A DNA stretch of 44,834 bases, taken from the NCBI GenBank assembly GCA_030148985.1, contig JASBSJ010000076.1:1-44834 (forward strand). Reading direction: 5' to 3'. The number at the start of each line of letters is the position of its first letter. The stretch's first letter is position 1. Origin of the DNA: Sphingopyxis sp. Its GTDB lineage: Bacteria > Pseudomonadota > Alphaproteobacteria > Sphingomonadales > Sphingomonadaceae. Of the stretch, positions 40,516 to 44,834 are shown one piece after another. The position numbers and the translations under genes are program-made. The notes beneath the pieces were generated by a model. The model was not told the DNA's origin. It was given only the letters and a program-made list of their open reading frames with translations, and made no database searches.

Positions 40516-41418
40516 TCAATCGGCATCGGAATAGGTCCCGTTCGAGGGGATTTTGGCCGCGCGGAGCCAAGCGATCAGCCGCGCCATGATCGCCGCGCGT
40601 GTCGCCGTATCGAATTTCCCATGGCCGCCGCCCGGCACCACGAAGAAATCGCTGCGGATGCCAAGCGCGTCGAGGCGGTGTTTGAGCATCTGCGACTGGG
40701 CGATGGGAACGACTTTGTCGGCGTCGCCATGCACGATGAAGACCGGCGGCGACGCGGCGTCGAGCCATGTGAGCGGCGACATAGCGCGCGCCATCTCGGC
40801 GGCATCATCGCGCGCGCCGATCCAGTTTGCGACCGTGGGGTGCAGTGCGCCATCGTCCGATCGCAGCACCGCAAGGTCGGTGGGGCCGTAAAAGTCGATC
40901 ACCGCGGCGGCGCGCGGCGGATTGCGGCACTCGGCGGCGTCGATCGCGTTCGACGCGGGGAGCAGACCCGCCATCAACGCCAGATGCGCTCCCGCCGAGC
41001 TGCCCGCCAGCAGGATGCGATCGGGATCAAAGCCGAACCTGGCGGCGTTGGCTCCCGCCCAGTGCAAGGCGCAACGCGCGTCGATCACCGCCGCGGGCGC
41101 CCTCGCCTCGCCCGCCAGCCGATATTGCACCGCCGCGACCGAGAATCCGGCGTCGAGGTAGGGCCGAAACGCCTGCCAGTCCGCGGGCCGCGTACCGCGC
41201 GCCCAGCCGCCTCCGTGAAAATAGAGGAGGACGGGCACCGGCGCGCGCCGCGCGTCGGGGTGAAGATAAAGATCGAGGTGGAGGGCGGTGCCGTCGGCCT
41301 GCCGATAAACCAGATCGCGCACGATCGATGCCGGTTCATCGCTTTCGTTCGCGGCCGACGGCGGCGATGCCAAAAGCACCGCTGCCGCTGCGATCGACAG
41401 GAAAAGACGCTGCATCAT
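40516..41418 (-). CDS. exported alpha/beta-hydrolase esterase
   Basis: Esterase of 300 residues in the BD-FAE/hormone-sensitive-lipase-like group. Signal peptide MMQRLFLSIAAAAVLLASPP with cleavage near SAANE. Oxyanion hole YFHGGGWARG, nucleophile S141 in LAGSSAGAHLALM, acid in HGDADKVVP (D234), and His266 in VPGGGHGKFD. A complete triad is visible. It starts 14 nt after the TonB receptor stop, so the two are co-transcribed. In a pectin locus it may remove acetyl, methyl or feruloyl groups from oligosaccharides in the periplasm. Confidence 0.92.
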   Translation of the reverse strand: MMQRLFLSIAAAAVLLASPPSAANESDEPASIVRDLVYRQADGTALHLDLYLHPDARRAPVPVLLYFHGGGWARGTRPADWQAFRPYLDAGFSVAAVQYRLAGEARAPAAVIDARCALHWAGANAARFGFDPDRILLAGSSAGAHLALMAGLLPASNAIDAAECRNPPRAAAVIDFYGPTDLAVLRSDDGALHPTVANWIGARDDAAEMARAMSPLTWLDAASPPVFIVHGDADKVVPIAQSQMLKHRLDALGIRSDFFVVPGGGHGKFDTATRAAIMARLIAWLRAAKIPSNGTYSDAD

Positions 41419-41432
41419 CGCGCCGCCGCCGA

Positions 41433-44297
41433 TCAGATCCGCGCCCGGATTCCGATGAAATATTTCGAGCCGTAGTAATGATATTGGCGGCTGCTGCCAT
41501 AGACCGGCATATAGGTCGCCTTGGGCTCGTTGAAGATATTGAGCGCCTCGAAGCGCAGCGACACGCCCTTCATCAGGTCGAGCGAGGCGCGGAAATCGAC
41601 GGTTTCGCTGGGCCCGACATAGCGCAGCTGGCTGTTGCCGCCGACGAAGTCCTGATAATATTTCGAGCGGTAGTTATAGATCGCCTGCAGCGACACCGGG
41701 CCGATCTCATAATAGGCCTGTGCCGACAGCACATGCTTGGAATAACCCGACAGGCCTGCGGCGGGGATGATGCCCTCCGACACGGTTTCGGTCATCGGAT
41801 CGAACTGGTCGCCGAGCCGAACATCCTCATTCTCGAAATTCGAATCGGCATAATTATAGCTGACTTTCGCGCCCAGCCCGTCGAGCGGCTTGGGCAGGAA
41901 GCTGAAGCGCGTCGCCGCGGTGAGCTCGAGGCCATAGATGCGCGACTTGTCGGGGCTGTTGCGCGTCTGGGTCACCGGCACCGTCACCGTCTGGCCGTCG
42001 ATGACGAATTGTTCGTCGAACACCACCGGCTGGAAACCGCCGTTGAACTGCTTGTAATAGAGCGTCGCCGACAGAATGCTGTCCTTGTTCGGATACCATT
42101 CGATCGCGGCGTCGGCGTTCCACGACATCAGCGGTTTCAGGCGCGGACTGCCGTTGGCACGGACATTGTCGATCGCATCTTCGACATTGGTGAAGCTGCC
42201 ACCGTCGTCGAGCGTGAAGGTGCGCCCGGCGCCGAGTGCGCTGGGGGCGGGCCGCGACATCGCGCGATAGCCCGCGACGCGCAGCAGCGTGTTCGGCGCA
42301 ACCTCGAAGATCGCGTTGACGCTGGGCAGGATGCGCGTGTTGCTGCTCTTGATCGTCACCGTGTCGAAATCGCCCGTGGTTTCGAGGCGGAAGGTGCCGT
42401 CGCCATTATCGACCAGGGTAAACTCGCTGCGCAAGCCGTTCGAGGTCACATCGGTCTTGACGACGCGCACGCCGATGTTGCCACGGACCGGCATGTTGCC
42501 GAGGTCGGCGTCGTAATCGGCCATGACATAGCCCGCGAGCGTGCGTTCGGTGACGTCGCGGTTCGCGGGCGAACGCTTGTCCTCGCGCGCACCGGGATCT
42601 TCGCTCCCCGTATATTCGCGGAACAGGCAGTCGACGTCGAAGGTCGCCCAGCTGTTGATGCTATTGCCGTCGGCGGCCGACAGAAAGCCGGTCTGCGGAA
42701 AGGCCGGGTTGCGGCAGAGGTTGTTGATCCGCCGGTCCTCGGCGATCGGCAGGTTGAAATTGAAGTCGCCGTTGCGCACGTCATAGTCGCGGAAGGTCAT
42801 TTCGGACCAGCGGACACCGGCCGAGAGCTTGCTGAAAAAGCCGTCCATTTCATATCCGGCGTCGAAGCGCCCGGCGATGATTTCGTTATGGCGGCGGCTC
42901 TGGTCGCGGCGAAGGCGTGCGTCGTCCCAGAACAGGTCGTGGTTGTTGAGGTCGAAGCGCGGATCGATGGTGATTGTCGGCACGAAGCTGCCCGGCGTAA
43001 TCTCATAGGTATAGGGAATGCGCATATTGTTGAACACGGTGCGCACGCCGTTGACGTCGGTCGGGTCGGTGCGCAGGCGGACGTTGCGCTCGTCCTCGAC
43101 ACGGATCGTGCGCGAATAGCTGCCATCGACGGTGAGCGTCAGCCGGTCGCTGGGCTGCCATTCGACCGACAGGCCGCCGCCCAGATACTCCTCGGCGCGC
43201 GACAGTTCGGAGCCGTTCGATTCGATCGCGCTCTGCCCGCTCAGGCTCTGAACGATGCCGTTCTCGTCATAGACGACGTTGGTCAGGCTGCGCCGCGCTT
43301 CGGAGATGTTGAGGTCGCGGCGGCTCTCGACATAGGTCCGCTTCGAATATTGGACGTCGAGATTGACATCGAGCGTGTCCGAGGGCTGCCACTGGATCGC
43401 ACCGAAGATCGCGTCGCGCTTGTCGGTCTCGCTGATCTGGCGGAAGGTGTACGCGTTGGGAACCAGGTAGAAGGCGCGGTTCTGGCCATATTCCGCGCGC
43501 GTATATTCGTCGCAATTGTTGTTCGCGACGACCGGCGCTGCCTGGCAAGCGGTCCAGGTCGACGAGGCCGCATAGGTTTCTTCGGGGTTATTCGTATCGT
43601 TGCGCTGGACGCCGATCGCAATGCCGATCGTGTCGTTCGCGAACTGGTCGACGTAGCTCAGCGTCCCGCGCCAGCCGACGCCGCCCTCGCGGCCGGTGAT
43701 GCGGTCCCCATAGGGATTATATTGCGCTTTGAGTTCGCCCTGCAGACGCCGCTTGCCGAAGTCGAGCGGTCGAAGCGTCCCGATCTCGATCGTCCCTGCG
43801 ACGCCGCCCTCGACGAGGCTCGCCTGCTGCGTCTTGTAGATTTTGATGTTGTTAACCAGTTCCGACGGGAACTGGTTGAAGTTGACCGACCGGTCGCCGC
43901 TGCCGTTGGTCGCGTCGCGGCCATTGAAAGTAGAATTTGACAGGAACGGGCCGAGCCCGCGCAGCGCGATCTCCGAGGCATCGCCCTTCTCGCGGTGGGT
44001 CGTCGCACCGGTGATCGTCTGGATCGCCTGCCCGACCGAGATCGCCGGGATGTCACCGATGTCGTCGGACGACAGCGCATCGACGATCGCGGTCTCCTCG
44101 CGCTTGGTGTTGATGGAATTCTGGATCGTCTCACGGATACCGGTGACGATGATCGCCTCCTCCTCCACCTTCTCCTGCGCTGCAACAGTCGCATCCTGCG
44201 CCATCACGGGCATTGCGGCGACCGCCATCGTCGAACCTGCACCCGCCAGCAGCGCAGCACGCAAGCTGCGCGCGCGCAATGAATTGCGAGAATTCAC
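41433..44297 (-). CDS. TonB-dependent receptor of the carbohydrate locus
   Basis: Receptor of 954 residues. The GTG at 44297 has GGGAGAG 6 nt upstream and starts a signal peptide ending at MPVMAQD; the TTG at 44333 gives a longer but less likely N-terminus. Segment EEAIIVTGIRETIQNSINTK, then a plug with IPAISVGQAIQTITGATTHR, EIALRGLGPFLSN, INNIKIYKTQ-like sequence and VEGGVAGTIEIGT. The barrel ends YYGSKYFIGIRARI. The opening matches the TIGR01782-type receptors often found with polysaccharide enzymes. It is flanked by two esterases, so it probably imports pectic oligosaccharides. Confidence 0.95.
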   Translation of the reverse strand: MNSRNSLRARSLRAALLAGAGSTMAVAAMPVMAQDATVAAQEKVEEEAIIVTGIRETIQNSINTKREETAIVDALSSDDIGDIPAISVGQAIQTITGATTHREKGDASEIALRGLGPFLSNSTFNGRDATNGSGDRSVNFNQFPSELVNNIKIYKTQQASLVEGGVAGTIEIGTLRPLDFGKRRLQGELKAQYNPYGDRITGREGGVGWRGTLSYVDQFANDTIGIAIGVQRNDTNNPEETYAASSTWTACQAAPVVANNNCDEYTRAEYGQNRAFYLVPNAYTFRQISETDKRDAIFGAIQWQPSDTLDVNLDVQYSKRTYVESRRDLNISEARRSLTNVVYDENGIVQSLSGQSAIESNGSELSRAEEYLGGGLSVEWQPSDRLTLTVDGSYSRTIRVEDERNVRLRTDPTDVNGVRTVFNNMRIPYTYEITPGSFVPTITIDPRFDLNNHDLFWDDARLRRDQSRRHNEIIAGRFDAGYEMDGFFSKLSAGVRWSEMTFRDYDVRNGDFNFNLPIAEDRRINNLCRNPAFPQTGFLSAADGNSINSWATFDVDCLFREYTGSEDPGAREDKRSPANRDVTERTLAGYVMADYDADLGNMPVRGNIGVRVVKTDVTSNGLRSEFTLVDNGDGTFRLETTGDFDTVTIKSSNTRILPSVNAIFEVAPNTLLRVAGYRAMSRPAPSALGAGRTFTLDDGGSFTNVEDAIDNVRANGSPRLKPLMSWNADAAIEWYPNKDSILSATLYYKQFNGGFQPVVFDEQFVIDGQTVTVPVTQTRNSPDKSRIYGLELTAATRFSFLPKPLDGLGAKVSYNYADSNFENEDVRLGDQFDPMTETVSEGIIPAAGLSGYSKHVLSAQAYYEIGPVSLQAIYNYRSKYYQDFVGGNSQLRYVGPSETVDFRASLDLMKGVSLRFEALNIFNEPKATYMPVYGSSRQYHYYGSKYFIGIRARI

Positions 44298-44332
44298 ATC
44301 GTCTCTCCCTGTATCTCGATTCTGTTCTGGCA

Positions 44333-44348
44333 AATGCTGTCCAGCATT
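44333..44348. promoter_or_regulatory. palindrome in receptor upstream region
   Basis: Perfect inverted repeat AATGCTG-TC-CAGCATT, 35 bp before the receptor start codon. A leftward TTGACA (plus TGTCAA) lies further upstream with no convincing -10. It could be a repressor site or an RNA hairpin in the leader. Confidence 0.4.
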
Positions 44349-44412
44349 GCGACCAGTTTGTCAACAATTGTGTATGCTAGATTGGTTAGTCCACTTTGTC
44401 CGACCTATTTCG

Positions 44413-44834
44413 TCAGCGAACAAGCTGGCTCCTTAGTCCTGGCACTGCCCGGGCGAGCGCTTGAGTTACGAGCTTTGCGGTCACCTCGGCTCCCACATCG
44501 CCAAGATGGGTGTAATCGAATTTACGCGTCACCTGTCCGCGCGCACCGTCGCCGGTGATCGGCGCAGGCTCGGAGGGCGCAGGGCGCGCAGTGAGCGTCG
44601 TGCCCGCCTTTGCCGCGGCGAGTTCTTCGTCGGTCGGCGGCTCCTGCGCGAGCTTGGTCGCCATCTCCGCACCCATTTCCTGCGCCTGCGCGGCGCTGAG
44701 CGCATTCAGGTCGACGAGCGGGACGTCCATCGCCTTGGCGACGGCACGGACCTGGTCGGACCAGCTCGCAAGCGTGTTCTTCAGCCGGCCGTCCTTGAAT
44801 TCGCGGCGCGTCAGCGGGGTGACGAGGACCGGCG
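44413..44834 (-). CDS. SGNH esterase, rhamnogalacturonan acetylesterase-like, N-terminus cut
   Basis: The C-terminal 140 residues of a GDSL/SGNH esterase; the frame is open at the window end. Visible are PVLVTPLTRREF, VRAVAKAMDVPLVDLNALS, and the catalytic Asp-His segment KFDYTHLGDVGAEVTAKLV. This order matches rhamnogalacturonan acetylesterases (RhgT/YesT-like), which deacetylate pectin. The nucleophile GDS region is outside the window. It lies upstream of the receptor gene on the same strand across 115 bp and completes the carbohydrate locus. Confidence 0.8.
   Translation of the reverse strand, partial: PVLVTPLTRREFKDGRLKNTLASWSDQVRAVAKAMDVPLVDLNALSAAQAQEMGAEMATKLAQEPPTDEELAAAKAGTTLTARPAPSEPAPITGDGARGQVTRKFDYTHLGDVGAEVTAKLVTQALARAVPGLRSQLVR

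Noticed and set aside
40827-43940. 1037-codon plus-strand frame
   Set aside because: Antisense to the esterase and TonB receptor genes, which have full motifs and start signals.

Overview
The window looks like chromosome from a high-GC alphaproteobacterium of the order Sphingomonadales; Sphingopyxis or a close relative is my best guess. This is inferred from the GC-rich codon use, two large TonB-dependent receptors, the many exported hydrolases, and dispersed palindromes of the kind common in sphingomonads. I see no phage, plasmid, transposase or CRISPR. About 43 protein-coding genes, one tRNA and several families of palindromic repeats can be supported.

Left part (1-16900). A truncated TonB-dependent receptor gene lies downstream of a beta-helix lipoprotein gene. 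Together they form a leftward unit whose upstream region carries an 11-bp-periodic array resembling Pho boxes. After tRNA-Leu(GAG) come small accessory modules: an ABM-domain protein; a LysR regulator divergent from an exported RidA-ABM fusion; an ArsR/AHSA1 pair with an operator over its own start codon; a serine beta-lactamase-like hydrolase; a MerB-like protein; a MarR regulator; M28 and S41 peptidases; an AAC(3)-like acetyltransferase; a small haem-oxidase-like membrane protein; a DUF1993 protein; an alpha/beta hydrolase divergent from an HxlR regulator; and another membrane protein.

Middle part (17000-34600). A LytS/LytTR two-component pair is divergent from a GDSL-esterase autotransporter. 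A beta-propeller quinoprotein-like protein and an iron alcohol dehydrogenase follow. Next comes an organosulfate locus: a membrane-anchored sulfatase with a downstream amidohydrolase, divergent from a TetR gene that overlaps a formylglycine-generating enzyme (FGE) gene; a second anchored sulfatase; a crotonase/SDR pair; and a GMC oxidoreductase. The FGE keeps both active-site cysteines but carries a lipoprotein signal, which suggests that sulfatase maturation happens in the periplasm. This is the most interesting system I see. An orphan SOS-type promoter lies between the SDR and GMC genes. Several nested palindromes fill 28058-28534 and recur near 30531, 34553 and 35464.

Right part (34687-44834). 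Housekeeping-type genes (TrhO, a methyltransferase, thioredoxin reductase) are followed by decayed sequence that includes a fragment of a second FGE/SUMF1-type gene. The window ends in a leftward carbohydrate locus that I read as pectin/rhamnogalacturonan use: a GDSL acetylesterase of the rhamnogalacturonan type (cut by the window end), a TonB-dependent receptor, an exported esterase, a GntR regulator, a hydratase-family protein and a KDG-type sugar kinase.
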